A program made the translations under genes and the position numbers. The notes beneath the pieces are model-generated. The model had not been told where the DNA came from and ran no database searches. It saw only the letters and a list, made by a program, of their open reading frames with translations. Shown here piece by piece: positions 30,771 through 41,814 of a stretch of 64,000 nucleotides of DNA. The first letter of the stretch is position 1; each line of letters starts with the position of its first letter. The stretch spans positions 185,235,520 through 185,299,519 of the forward strand of contig NC_089491.1 of the NCBI RefSeq assembly GCF_036850765.1, in the 5' to 3' direction. The DNA comes from Saccopteryx bilineata. Its lineage: Eukaryota; Chordata; Mammalia; Chiroptera; Emballonuridae.

Positions 30771-32735
30771 CCCAATCATTCATGAAAATAGGTAGAAATG
30801 GGGATGCTGACAATGGAGGATGCAGGAAATCACTGCACCTTCTCTCCCATTTTGCTGTATACCTAAAACTAAGTCTTAATAAAAAAAAAAACTAGAAATG
30901 TTTCAGAAGATTTTCTGTAATACAATCTCATCTCTCCAGGGTGGAGTGAAAATGTCCTATAGTAAGACAACAGGGCACTTGAGAATACATTTGTTGTTCT
31001 CACAATGTCAGACTATGGGTAAAATGTGCCATGGTGCTGAATGGTGGTGTTATTACTTTCCTCCATGGAATCCTTGATTTACTTAAACCTGAACTTGCTT
31101 CTTAAAATGCCACTCATTTTAATACCTGATTATTCAGACTTTGAAAGCTCACTTACTGTCCCCATCCCAACCACACCCTTCCTTGCCAGTCTTGTGACTT
31201 AGCGACAGTATTACTGATGGGCCGCACTCCTGGGACCATCTTTAGATATTCTGATAAATACTGATTGTGTCTAACTGTATTGTTGTGACATCTCTTAAAG
31301 TATGTTTCCTCTCTTATGAGAAATCACCACCATCTAATTTTCACAATTACTAAATGGAAGTCATTCAGCCCATATTCCACAGCTGAGCATAGACCAAAGG
31401 GCACCACTCCACCCCAAAGATAATGCCCACAGGCTTATCAAGACTGACCACTGTGACCGTAGTCTGTGTCTTTGCTGAGCCAGTAGATTCTCTCCAGAAA
31501 CCATTAGTTTCTTTATGTGAGACACTCAAGAGCATAATTATCTATCCTGGCAGGAGAGAGGACTAATGAAATCAGTGGTCCCTGCCTCAGTGTGGCTTGT
31601 ATCCATGGTGAAAAAGAAAATAAAAACATTAAAAAAAATGAATACTTTTATGTCCATATCATCTTTTTCTGATAATCACGGTCTTAATATTATGGGGTTT
31701 TTTTTGTTTGTTTGTTTTTTACTTATGGAAGGAAATATCACAAAGTAGATTTGGTACACAATTTTCTCCCTATGAAATAAAGAGTAAAAGCTTATAATAG
31801 GTGTGATTGTGAGTTACATATTTTAAAAGAGAACAGTAAAACATATTTTACTATTTCACTCAACACTACAAACTGTGTACTATAAAATAAGCAGAAATTC
31901 TCATTTATATATTTTTCTCTCAAAAGCTCAATGGCTGATATAGCAGAAGGATGATCTCATAATTTACAGTGAAAAGGAGAAAATGATAGCCAGCTCTTAG
32001 CTTCTGAATCTTCATTAAAGTTTCACATAAGTAAAAGGAGAAGAAAGGGAAAGCATTTTCATAGTTAGCTGACATACAGAATAATCTAACGCTGAAGAAA
32101 CCTAGTATTTAAGTATCAGTTTCAGATTAAGATTGGGGAATGAGGTTCCCGTGACCACGGTAACTTCTATAAGATAATGTCCAGGACAAGATGGGCTGGT
32201 GAATAATTGATGTGTACCTAAGATTAGAAAAGCTGGCCCACAGGCTGTTCCTCTGTGGCAGGCAGTGTGCAGTCTCAGATGAGCTAACGATGGTCTCCCA
32301 AACCTCGTGCAACTACACACGCAAGGCTCCCTGCTAGTAACCACGGAGAGGCGTGTTAGAGTGGAAAAGCACATGGCTCCACGTAGGACCCTGTCACCTA
32401 GGCAGTCAAAGACAACATAAAGACTGGTGCTCTGGTTCAGAGCAGTTTCGTGTGTGTACCTCACTGTACACTCACAGCTGCTTTGTAAGACACTTGACAC
32501 ATGCGGAGCTTGTCTCAGAAAGGCCAGTGACAGGGCTATGGCCTCCTGGCTGGACAAAGCACAGGGTCTCGGGCATCTGCTCATCTTTCTTTGTGAAATA
32601 AGCCCCTCTTACATTAATTTGCTATGGGAGGCTTTCCTGTCAACTCTCAGTTTTAGACCCGTCCTTTAATCCTCACCTCCATCAAGGATGTTCAATTCCA
32701 TGAGCAGAAGCACAGAAAGTGCTTTTAAACCCACA
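30769..32735. other. Intergenic, no recognisable feature
   Basis: This is a long single-copy-looking stretch. Overlapping frames at 32102-32601 on both strands have no recognisable domain. Confidence 0.5.
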
Positions 32736-32788
32736 ACTTTTGCATATCAGGACAGTGCTCTACTGACTGAGCTATTCAGCCAACACTA
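32736..32788 (-). repeat. Degenerate tRNA-derived SINE head
   Basis: The sequence 'agtgctctactgactgagct' followed by 'attcagcc' is the reverse complement of a tRNA A-box region like that of the other SINEs. Only about 50 bp is recognisable. Confidence 0.5.
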
Positions 32789-34079
32789 GAAAGTGCCTTT
32801 AAAATGGTACTATTTTCCTTTGGCATTTTATGCAGATCAGGAGACTTGACACAGGGAGGAACTCCAGGTCACAGGGAGGTTCATCAGCCCCTGCTTTACC
32901 TGTTGGACCGCATAGTTTGTCACACTATCATCCGGGGACACAGAAATATGCTGAGTGACCAAAGGCAACAAATGGAGAATTAACAAAGCATATCCTGCCA
33001 CTATCAAGAGACATGACAGAGCCATATACCTTTAATGCCAAGTAGCTATGAATATTTATGCACAAAAGAAAGGGCTGGAAACACGGCACTGCTGTGTTCC
33101 TTTTCAGTTAACCTCCTTCCAACTCAGAGTTCTGTCTTAAGGAAACAACTGCCATGTCTGATGTTGGTGTCTTCCCAAAGCTCCAGGCCCTGCAATGAGG
33201 ACCAGCATCTCAGGAAAGCCTCAGTAGGCTGCCCCTTATGAATGCCAGCAGCAGCTGACAGCAGGGCTGGGGCTTGAGGGCCTGGCACTTAGTAGGGGCT
33301 TAACTGTGTGCTCATCTTTACAAACACTGGATGGTTTGCTCGCTGGAGCCACTGAATTGCTGCAGAGTTCTGAGGAACTGAGCAGCTAATAGGGCCATCC
33401 TGCAGCACAGAAGCCTCTATGGGCTCTCTGTGTGGACTAGCCTCTCCCCAGGAGGCAGACACACATCTGCCAGGCTTGGCCCTGCATCTCTTAACCAGGC
33501 AGCTTGCAACCCCGCAGCTCAATCATACACCAGGCTCTGGTGTAGGCATACATCTTGAAAAACAAAAATACTACATTAAGTTGAGCAACATTTAAAAATA
33601 GCAACAGGAATTATTCCAGTGGGAATGCTGAAATGTCAGTTATCTCCTGTCTGCTTATCACTATTCCTGATTCTCCCCAGTTGTCTCACAAGAATTAAAA
33701 AACAAAGGTTCAAACATGGCACAACTGGTCAGGAATGTGTGATTTGGCTTTGAGGAAAGAAAAGTCTTTGGAAGTCAGAAAAGGGTTGACAGAATCCATA
33801 GAGGCTGAAGCTGTAGTGAGGGAGGGGGCTGGGAGGGAGCCCAACCCAAGCTGCAGCTTTCAACCTTTGCAGAGCCCCAGGACACACACACACACACACA
33901 CACACTCACACACACACACTCACACACACATCCATACCCTCCCACACACTCACACCCAGAATTATATATACATAGAACTGAAATAAAGTTTCATGAAAAA
34001 TACATAGCTTACTAAGAGAGACGTACTCATATTTTTTTAGTCTGTTCTGTTCTGTTCTGGTCCATGACAATGTCATTAA
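32789..34079. other. Intergenic, with a CA microsatellite
   Basis: An interrupted (CA)n array lies at about 33882-33930. No gene is supported in the rest. Confidence 0.55.
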
Positions 34080-34432
34080 AAATGCTGATTACAGTTCTGG
34101 CTGATTGGCTCAGTGGTAGAGCATCAGCCTGGCATATGGATGTCCCAGGTTTAATTCCTGGTCAGAGCACACAGGAGAAGCGACCATCTGCTTCTCCACC
34201 CCTCTCCATTCTCTCTCTCTTTCTCTCTCTCTTTTCCCCTCCTGTAGTCATCGCTGGCCTCTGCCTCAGGTGCTAAAAAAAAATGGCTCCATTGCTGAGC
34301 AACAGAGCAAAGGCCCCAGATGGGCAGAGCATCGCCCCCTAGTGGGCTTGCCGGTAGATTCTTGTCGGGGTGCATGCCAGAGTCTCTCTGCCTCCCTTCC
34401 TTCACTAAAAAAAATAAAAATAAATGCTGATT
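34080..34432 (+). repeat. Bat tRNA-derived SINE with 11-bp target duplication
   Basis: The body (34093-34421) starts 'ttctggctgattggctcagt' and ends in an A-rich tail. It is flanked by 'aaatgctgatt' at 34080-34090 and 34422-34432. The middle is shortened relative to the SINEs at 62902 and 41435. Confidence 0.88.
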
Positions 34433-34719
34433 GTGCCTCACCTGTGGGCCACACCCACTGACTAGAAAATATTGCTCTGTGACATCTAAATTTATATTTA
34501 TTTGGTCAAGTCCAGATGCTAAATGTTATACTGTGGCATTACTCATTCTTCAGAAAAAAGATTTTATACATTAAAAATATTTTATTATACATATATCAAA
34601 CATTTAAAAATATTTTTGCAAGTTATTTCCTTATGAAATTTATATGAATAATAAATTTCTAAATTAAAAGAGATAAACAGAAATAAAAGTTGACCTACTT
34701 GGAAGAAACCTGTGGCACT
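34433..34719. other. Intergenic, AT-rich
   Basis: I see nothing beyond AT-rich single-copy sequence. Confidence 0.5.
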
Positions 34720-35995
34720 CAATTACTATGGCCCCTGTTTCCAGGCCATAAAAGAACTGTTTGCATGACTATCCATCTGGGGGGCCCGATACCTGAGCCC
34801 AGACTCTGTGGCCAACTGGAGGAGCCTCATTCCTGTGGTGGAATCTTTCTCCCATATATCTAGTTGCACCCACTAGTTTCCTTGGACGCAAAGAGGTCTT
34901 TTTGGAGTATAAAAACCTTAATTCCAGCCCCTCACCTTCCAGACTCAAAGTTATTAACATTTCTCTGATGATAATGCCATGACCAAGACGAGATGGAAGG
35001 AGGGACAGAGGTGCCTGAGAGAGGATGTCTCTGGAAGGCAGGAGGAGATGGAACTGGTAGACCTGCCTCTATACCAAGGGTGGGCACAGAAGGGGCACTG
35101 ACCTATGTCCATGGCATGACCTATTCTAGAATCTGTTCCAAGTGTGTGGCTCCATCAGCACGACGTTCTTGGGCTGTGGGAGTGAATGAGATAGCTACAC
35201 CCTGGGACTCTGGTGACTGAATGCAGCTCTGAAGGCAGGTACAGCCCTTGAGCAGTCCTGCAGCTGGGGTGAGTTGGCAGGGCCGGGTCTGGGGCAGTGC
35301 CAGTGGGCAGCAACTGGGAGTCAGCACGGGCTCTATGGGCCACATTTCAGTGTTGTCTTGAACTTCAGCAAGTGGCAAGACCATACCTTTGCGTTCAGTC
35401 ATGGAAGCCCAGTAGGGTTAGGGAGCTCTTCCACAAACTCACCTCCAAGGGAGGGGCTGGAGATTCAGTGTCCTTTGGTCATGGTGGCATGAGCAGGACT
35501 CAATCACTCAAGGAACTCAGGCAGCCTGGCTCTGGGGACTTCTTTGTCTCCATAATTTTAAACAAATGTGTCACATAGGGAGCCATACCTATGTCCTGAT
35601 GGGATAACAGTATCTGGCTCTGTGCCACAGGTAAAAGATTTCCCAGAATCCTTGCTGTGTGGACAGAGGGAGCCAGCGGTGGTAGCAGCAACATCTGAGC
35701 TACCTGTGGGCTCTGCTCCATAGCAGGCAGGACAGACATCAAGACTGACCTCAGGACAAGTGCTAGCACCTTTGTGACTTACTGAAATTACCAAGGATGG
35801 GTGGTGAGGGTGGTGCTACATCCTGTTTAGGACATTCTGTTTAGGGAGGAAAAAAGGTAGCATTGCTTGGACTAGTGACCTGGGCACACTAGTTTCTCTC
35901 TACTCCCTTTTCCCACAGGTTCATTTGGTCACGAGAGCTCCAGTGTGCGGCTGTCTCATTCACTCCTGTGAATGAGACAAATATTAGTATATAAC
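34720..35995 (+). other. Unclassified stretch, possibly old LTR-element sequence
   Basis: A TATA-like 'gtataaaaacc' near 34908 lies in a composition unlike its AT-rich neighbours. It is followed by about 1 kb of GC-richer sequence without long clean frames. A perfect 12-bp hairpin lies at 35952-35979. This could be an old ERV fragment, but I could not find paired LTRs or retroviral motifs. Confidence 0.25.
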
Positions 35996-36226
35996 TATGA
36001 ATAAAGTACTGTGTTAGTATAGCTTAGACATCAGGGATTATGAAGTGGTTATAGAGAAAAACATAAAAACCTTGAATAATGTGTCTTGAACAATGTCTAA
36101 GGGTGGAACATGGGAGGTATTACAGAGGTGAGCTCACTTCCAAACAACGTTCTCTCTGCCAAAAACTGGGTCAGGATATGAACCGAAAACCATTCTCATT
36201 TGTTACAGCCCAAGAGGGAAGGGAAA

Positions 36227-36261
<35 letters not shown>

Positions 36262-37114
36262 GTGTGTCCGTGTCCTGGAAGAATAAATAGCTGCAGAAGG
36301 TATTTCAAAGCCTGTTTTGAAATCCATATAGATAAATTTCTGTAGTAGAAGAACTTCAAAATATAATCAATGAGGACTACCTCCTTTACAGTCTGAATGT
36401 AAGTAAGCAACATAAGGCACCTGCAGACTGCCACAGAGGATCATGGGAGCTTTGACTCTGCCCCCAAATACATAAGATGCTAATAAAAGAATCAGCGAAT
36501 CGGAACCACAGACAAGAAGAATTCTGAGCAGACCGGGATATTAATGCTTTCTGAGTGGTGCTAGAGCAGCAAGGAATGGTGGAGAGGGGGCTCTTAAGGG
36601 AGAGGCACTGGAAGGTGAACGATTGTTTTTGATTTCCCTGATTTTGTAAGGAAAACCGTGATTCAGCCTTTCTCAGGCAAATCTTTACTTTTCTTTAGAA
36701 AACCTGAGCTAAAGAATTTTACAGGTAGTTAAGATTCCCAGATTCCTGTCAAGAAACAGGTAGTGCTCAGAAGGAGCAGATATGATCAAAAAGAAGCTTG
36801 CTGATTCTAGTCCAAGGGTGCTATACCTTACACTGGGTGTTAAGCAAAATAAACCAAGAAATAAGACATAAACTGCCCCAGACCCCCACCCCATTTCAAT
36901 AGGAAAAGTGAACACTTTCTATCAATAATAATAATGGAATGTTAAAACTGTTAAGTTCCACCAAAGAAACACAAGTGCTGTAAGAATTTGTTAGAAGGAT
37001 AAATGGTTTCTGGCTAGAAGTGGAAACAGTAAGAATTTGGAGGCCAACAGTTTTTGGCCAAAAACGAACAGCACAAAAGCTAAGGGACTGGGCTTTGTGG
37101 GACATAGTCTTGGC
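35996..37114. other. Intergenic, with a GA microsatellite
   Basis: A (GA)n run lies at about 36229-36258. No gene is supported. Confidence 0.55.
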
Positions 37115-37290
37115 TATTCTATCCCAGGAAGTCCACAGACCTTCTCTGGACCTCAGTTTCTGCAATTGGTGAAACCAGCTAGGAACAAGGAATGCACTGC
37201 TCAGTGGTCACAGGCTCCAATCCCCTAAAAGAACATAGCCTTGCACCTGGTAAACGTGCCCAATTAATATCAGCTGCTGCTATTACTAAA
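37115..37290 (+). repeat. MIR SINE fragment
   Basis: The sequence 'cttctctggacctcagtttc' followed by 'gcctggtctc'-like tail elements suggests MIR. It is heavily diverged. Confidence 0.45.
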
Positions 37291-37904
37291 GACACCCTTG
37301 TGGAGCCTGGTCTCAATGGTAAGAATGATTGATTGGCGGGGGTAGTTGGAGCACTGCAACAGGGAATGCTATGACAAAGCCGTGGTAGGAGGGGTGACAG
37401 TATGACGTCCTCATTCTTGCCTGTCTCTCCCCTCCCCAGCCTGCTGTGTTAAAGTGAACACTATGCTATGGCTGAAATGAGAAATGCTGTGTCCTCACAT
37501 GACCTCATGGCAGCTAGCTTCCCCCTGCCTGTGTGAGTGAGGGTAGGGCGGGGTACAGAAAAGGCTTCATGTAGTCTACTCTGTGCACACAGGTGTGCAA
37601 GGCTTTTGTGACAATTTGTGGCTGTGCAGGTGTAAAATTCATCACATGTGTTCTGTTCTATTTTTGAGATCAAGGAGGAAGTGTTCCTTTGCACACCATT
37701 CCCTGTAAACATACACATCAGGACTCTGTTATGCTGGAATCTGAGCCAGCAGGGCTTACTCTAGCCCTCCAAAAGAGCAACAGGCTTAGAAGTGAGTTTA
37801 AAAAGCTAGAGCCTCACACATTCCAGAACCATGGACTTAGAGCCATTCAGCCAAGTTAGAGTTTCGAGCCAGCAGGGAGTTGCTGGTAATGACAGCTCCC
37901 CCTG
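37291..37904. other. Intergenic, no recognisable feature
   Basis: I see no gene or repeat that I can support. Confidence 0.5.
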
Positions 37905-38047
37905 GAAAACTGCACTCAGGTTCACTGTGCTTTGTATGCTGTAGCATTTTGTACAAACTGAAGGGAAGATCCACCTCCAGCAAAAAGATTATGACTCACT
38001 TTACTGCAGTGATTTGGAACTAAACCCACAGTACCTCCGAGTTATGC

Positions 38048-38396
38048 TTTGGGGCAGCTGTGTTAGGCTTAATCAAGGGGTTACTAGCTGCAAGCATTTT
38101 GCCTGATTGGTGCGTGGGTGCATGGCTGCACCGCGTGTGTGTGGCCTGTATAAGGCTGCAGGTGCTTGCGCTGGAGAGAGATGGTATATTGCAGGTGCAG
38201 GATTGCCTGCTTGCCACTGTGAGGGGCCATTTTTGCTGTTTGTTTGCCTGAGAGGCAGTTTCCCCTGCCTCTGTGCTTATCTGCTGTTGTGAGATTTTAT
38301 CAAACAAAATGGCCCAATGCTTTTCAGCTCTGCAGTTTTTCTGCCGTCTACCTGAGTCCAATGTGGACCTGCCTGGCCTTGGCCACCGGCATTACA
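38048..38396 (+). repeat. 5' LTR of copy B
   Basis: It starts 'tttggggcagctgtgttagg' (canonical TG mutated) and ends 'cattaca'. A TATA-like 'gtataagg' lies near 38147-38154. It aligns with the LTRs at 39510-39846, 45476-45824, 52099-52422 and 54879-55193. Confidence 0.88.
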
Positions 38397-38398
38397 TC

Positions 38399-38418
38399 TG
38401 GTGTAGTGGGCAGGATTC
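38399..38418 (+). other. Primer-binding site of copy B, serine-tRNA-like
   Basis: TGGTGTAGTGGGCAGGATTC begins two bases after the LTR. It differs at two positions from the complement of the Ser(AGA/TGA) tRNA 3' end as I recall it. Confidence 0.7.
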
Positions 38419-38491
38419 AGAGCAGATGGGTACGGAGTCATAGCCACCCTTGAAGGGTGGGGTAGAGGACTGGTCATTGTTATGGTTCCCC

Positions 38492-38959
38492 ATGGCTGTA
38501 CTTTTGGGGACTGTGGGCTGGCTGTTTCATACAGCCCTACGAGAGGAAACCAACAGCTCTGTGCGAGAGGCAGCCTGAGGTCAAGAGCTCCAGTGTGAGT
38601 TGCAGACCCAGCAGCAGTAACGGCTTGCACTGGAGCGAGTGCTGGAGAAGAAGGCCGAACAGCTTCGTGAGTTGCAGTTTGCTCAGGAGGTTGAACATTG
38701 GTGGCAGCAGTTGTTGGAGGACCAACTGCAGGTTCAGCTTCAGGCTGAGAGCCGGCCACCACAGGAGCAGAAGATGGAGCTGTGCCGGGGGAGTGGCTCT
38801 GAGTTGGGGGGAGCAGGTGTTTCCAGCTCCTCTTCTGAGGATGAGGAGGCTCAGGCTGCAGCTGCCATCCGCACACTCAGAACTTGGCCAGTGGTCATCC
38901 AGAAGGTAAAAATCCAGCAGCAAAGAGTACTTACTGAGCCCCTGGCAGGCTTGCTGTGA
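38492..38959 (+). pseudogene. Coiled-coil protein of the LTR family, copy B (two stops)
   Basis: From ATG at 38492 the frame reads a short hydrophobic start (MAVLLGTVGWLFHTAL), then EETNSSVREAA. TGA (38576-38578) and TAA (38618-38620) follow in the same frame. The rest is open to a TGA at 38957-38959: a coiled coil (LEKKAEQLRELQFAQEVEHW, QLLEDQLQVQLQ), an acidic serine tail (GVSSSSSEDEE) and a conserved C-terminal TWPVVIQKVKIQ. The first part could be a signal or membrane anchor. The frame is unshifted along 468 bases and only two stops intervene, which argues it was a real protein. I do not recognise it. Confidence 0.65.
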
Positions 38960-39509
38960 TGGTGGGGCATAGGGGTGGATGGCATCATGCTCTCTGGGGC
39001 AGAAGAGAGGTTGGCCCTTCTTGCCATGCGGTCCTCCTTGGAGCAGTGTCTTCAGAGCTGCCGTTATGGTAGGGATGAGGGGGGAGGCCTGAGTCCCCAT
39101 GTGAACCTAGTTGCCTGTAATGGACCTTTACCTTGGTGATTTGCACAGATAGTTGGGCTGGCTATTACGGACTGATCTTGGACTGTGACTAGGAGAGACT
39201 CGGATAGGGGTGCCGCAGCACCTGTGGAAGCCCTCCTGCACTGAGAAGCTGTTCCCATCCAGTTGCAGAGATGCACCAAGGACACCCTGGACTGTACAGC
39301 CCCCCCCCCCCACACACACACAATGGGTGGCCTTGTTGGCACTGTGGGGTGGGGAATTGGAAGTGGACCTCCAGGTGACACCCTGGGCAAAGTGCTCAGA
39401 AAGACATTGTGAAGGACACCTTTGTAATTACTGTGTAACTTTTGCTGTTGCTGTAGTCTCTGTTTGATGTTATGTAGATTGTGAAGCAAGCAACCCTAAA
39501 GGGGTGGGA
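38960..39509 (+). other. 3' non-coding interior of copy B
   Basis: It is homologous to parts of copies A and C (for example 'gcataggggtggatggcatc' shared with the complement of C). It contains a C13-(AC)n tract at 39299-39321, at the position where copy C has a G/C homopolymer. It ends in the purine-rich stretch before the 3' LTR. Confidence 0.75.
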
Positions 39510-39846
39510 GGTAAGGCAGCTACGTTAGGCTTGCTCATAGGATTACCAGCTGTAAGCACTTTGCCTGATTGGTGTGTGAGTGCATGGCTGCACCACATGC
39601 GTGTGGCCTATATAAGGCTATGGGTGCTTGTGCTGGAGAGAGATGGCATATTGTGGATGCATGGATTGCCTGCCTGCCACTGTGAGGGGCTATTTTTGCT
39701 GTTTGTTTGCCTGAGAGGCAGTTCCCCTGCCTGTGCGCTTGTCTGCCATTGTGAGACTTTATTAAATGGAATGGCCCAACGCATTCTGGCTCCAAGGTTT
39801 TTCTGAATCCAATGTGGATCTGCCGGCCTCAGCCACCAGCATTACA
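39510..39846 (+). repeat. 3' LTR of copy B
   Basis: This LTR is 337 bp, with 'ctatataagg' near 39609 as TATA and 'ttattaaa' near 39761 as poly(A)-type signal. It ends 'cattaca' and is followed by the target duplication. Confidence 0.88.
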
Positions 39847-39862
39847 TATGCCTATAGTGGGA

Positions 39863-40154
39863 ATTCAGCTCACATGGGTGATGTTCAATTAAGATGGTGG
39901 AATAAACAACCACTTTATCCCCTGCCCTCCCCCCACAGCATAGGTCTGGATGATTATTAAATCAAGTAATAATATGTCACAAATAACCTTGAAAGCTTTT
40001 TGTTCAACCCAATTCTATCCAGTCCAATTCAATCCAATCCAATTCAATTCACATTTACTGGAGTTGATGCATAGAGTTCCCCTAGGGATACAAAGATTCC
40101 TAAGACAGTCTGAGACCTTTCATGTTTTACAATATTTGCAGAGACAAAAGTAAG
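39863..40154. other. Intergenic, with an imperfect CAATC/CAATT repeat
   Basis: A short CCAATTC/CAATCC-type repeat lies at about 40008-40052. Nothing else is supported. Confidence 0.5.
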
Positions 40155-40352
40155 TACATAAATTATTAAAGAACAGTAGTCAAGAGCTCACACTCTGAGG
40201 TCAGTTTCAATGTGATATTGTACAACTCACTTGACCTTTCTGTGCCTGTTTCTTCATCTATAAAAAGTTACAATTGCTTTAACCCATAAAGTAGTTACTA
40301 GAACAGAGCAAGGCATAGAGTATTCATTACTGTATTATCACTATTCCAGTTA
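40155..40352 (+). repeat. MIR SINE
   Basis: The sequence 'gtcaagagctcacactctga', 'acaactcacttgacctttct', 'gtgcctgtttcttcatctat' and 'agtagttactagaacagagc' follows the MIR order. Confidence 0.75.
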
Positions 40353-40489
40353 TAAAGAGCATTAAGTCTTAACCCCCCAGCATGGCACACATGGCCATTC
40401 TGCCACCTCATCTCTTATTCCTCCTTGACACATGCCCAGGTGTCAGCCATAACAATCACCTGCAATGGCTTTTGTCTTCCTTGACCTTG

Positions 40490-40720
40490 AAGCAAAATGG
40501 CTTTAGAGGCAGGTCAACCTGGTTTCAAATCCCAGTTCCATCACTAGATATCATATTTGACATAGCTAGTACTTATACAAAATTTGACTATTTTTTCTCA
40601 AGGTGACTGTGAGCCCCTCCAAGACAGAGACTTGTCATACATTTTGTGCCTCAGTTTGCCTGGCACAGGACATGTGTTCTGTGAACGTCTACACAGTAAA
40701 TGAATGGACAAAGTCTACTG
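40490..40720 (+). repeat. MIR and L2-like fragments
   Basis: The sequence 'cctggtttcaaatcccagtt' followed by 'tccatcact' is MIR-like. 'tgagcccctccaagacagag' with 'ttgcctggcacaggacat' and 'acagtaaatgaatgga' resembles an L2 3' end. Confidence 0.55.
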
Positions 40721-41420
40721 TAAGCAGAAAAAATCATAGAGTCATAAAGCACAGTGCAAGAGGGGAGAGTCTATTGACTGCATAGGGGAGATAAGACTAA
40801 CATGGAAATAGGATAGAGTCATGACATTGAGCATGGTGCATGAAGGACCTAGGATCAGGATTCAAAACCCAGGACAGTGAAGAGTCAAAGAAAGTGTCCG
40901 AACAGCAGGAAGTAAAGAGGACCTAAGTCAAACTACAGGGCTGACTATGGGAGGGGAAGGAAGGATAGAGTTAGGAAGTGGTGAGGGGAAGACTCTACAG
41001 GACTTGGTAACTGATGGATATGGGATGCATGTCGGAGTCAGTAACTATGAAAGGAATGATGATGCCAAGAAAAAGTTTATGTAATAGATGAAGAGTGTTT
41101 TCATAATCTGTTTTTGGTGGTAATTCATTTTTAAAAAACTTTTTTCCCCACTTAGAAAAATAACATTTTTATTGTAGAAAATCAGGAACAGGCAGAAAAC
41201 TATAAAGAAAATTAAAATTATTTATAACCTGGCCATCCAGAAATAATTGTTTCTAACATATTTCTGATAGCCATTTAATCTTTTTGAAATGCACAGACAT
41301 ATATTTATATACAATGTTGCCTATTGGTAAATGCAATTGTATACCAACTGTACATTTACACAATTACACATGAAAAAATTGTGCACAACTGACATTAAAC
41401 TCTTTAATAAATATTCTTCA
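40721..41420. other. Intergenic, no recognisable feature
   Basis: I see no gene or repeat that I can support. Confidence 0.5.
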
Positions 41421-41814
41421 GAGTCCTGATTTTTTTTTTTTTTTTGTATTTTTCTTAAGTTGGAAACGGGGAGGCAGTCAGACAGATTCCCGCATGTGCC
41501 CGACCGGGATCCACCCAGCATGCCCACTAGGGGGCGATGCTCTGCCCATCTGGGGCGTCGCTCTGCCGCAATCAGAGCCATTCTAGCACCTGAGGCAGAG
41601 GCCATATAGAGCCATCCTCAGCGCCCGGGCAAACTTTGCTCCAATGGAGCCTCGGCTGCAGGAGGGGAAGAGAGAGGAAGGAGAGGGGAAGGGGTGGAGA
41701 AGCAGATGGGTACTTCTCCTGTGTGCCCTGGCCGGGAATCAAACCCGGGACTCCTGCACGCCAGGCTGACGCTCTACCACTGAGCCAACCAGCCAGGGCC
41801 GAGTCCTGATTTTT
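41421..41814 (-). repeat. Bat tRNA-derived SINE with 14-bp target duplication
   Basis: The body (41435-41800) on the minus strand starts 'ggccctggctggttggctca', has a clear B box and ends in an oligo-A tail. It is flanked by 'gagtcctgattttt' at 41421-41434 and 41801-41814. It keeps the full middle section including 'gccccagatgggcagagcat' and is one of the best-preserved copies here. Confidence 0.9.

Larger units (their letters stand above)
38048..39846 (+). mobile_element. LTR retroelement copy B, LTR-interior-LTR with 5-bp target duplication
   Basis: LTRs at 38048-38396 (349 bp) and 39510-39846 (337 bp) flank a 1113-bp interior. A perfect 5-bp duplication 'tatgc' lies at 38043-38047 and 39847-39851. 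A serine-tRNA-like primer site follows the 5' LTR, and 'cctaaaggggtgggag' purine-rich sequence precedes the 3' LTR. The interior holds the same coiled-coil gene as copies A and C, but lacks about 1 kb that copy C has. No pol or env is visible. Confidence 0.9.
37905..39862. mobile_element. Tigger/mariner-like DNA transposon end, split by LTR copy B
   Basis: Left of the LTR element, 'ttttgtacaaactgaaggga' and 'ctaaacccacagtacctccg' resemble the 3' part of a Tigger-like element that ends 'ctccgaggtatgcctgta'. Right of it the sequence resumes 'tatgcctata'. The junction coincides with the 5-bp duplication of copy B. The family name is from memory. Confidence 0.5.

Noticed and set aside
33882..33930. 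CA-rich array as something functional
   Set aside because: It is an ordinary interrupted microsatellite.
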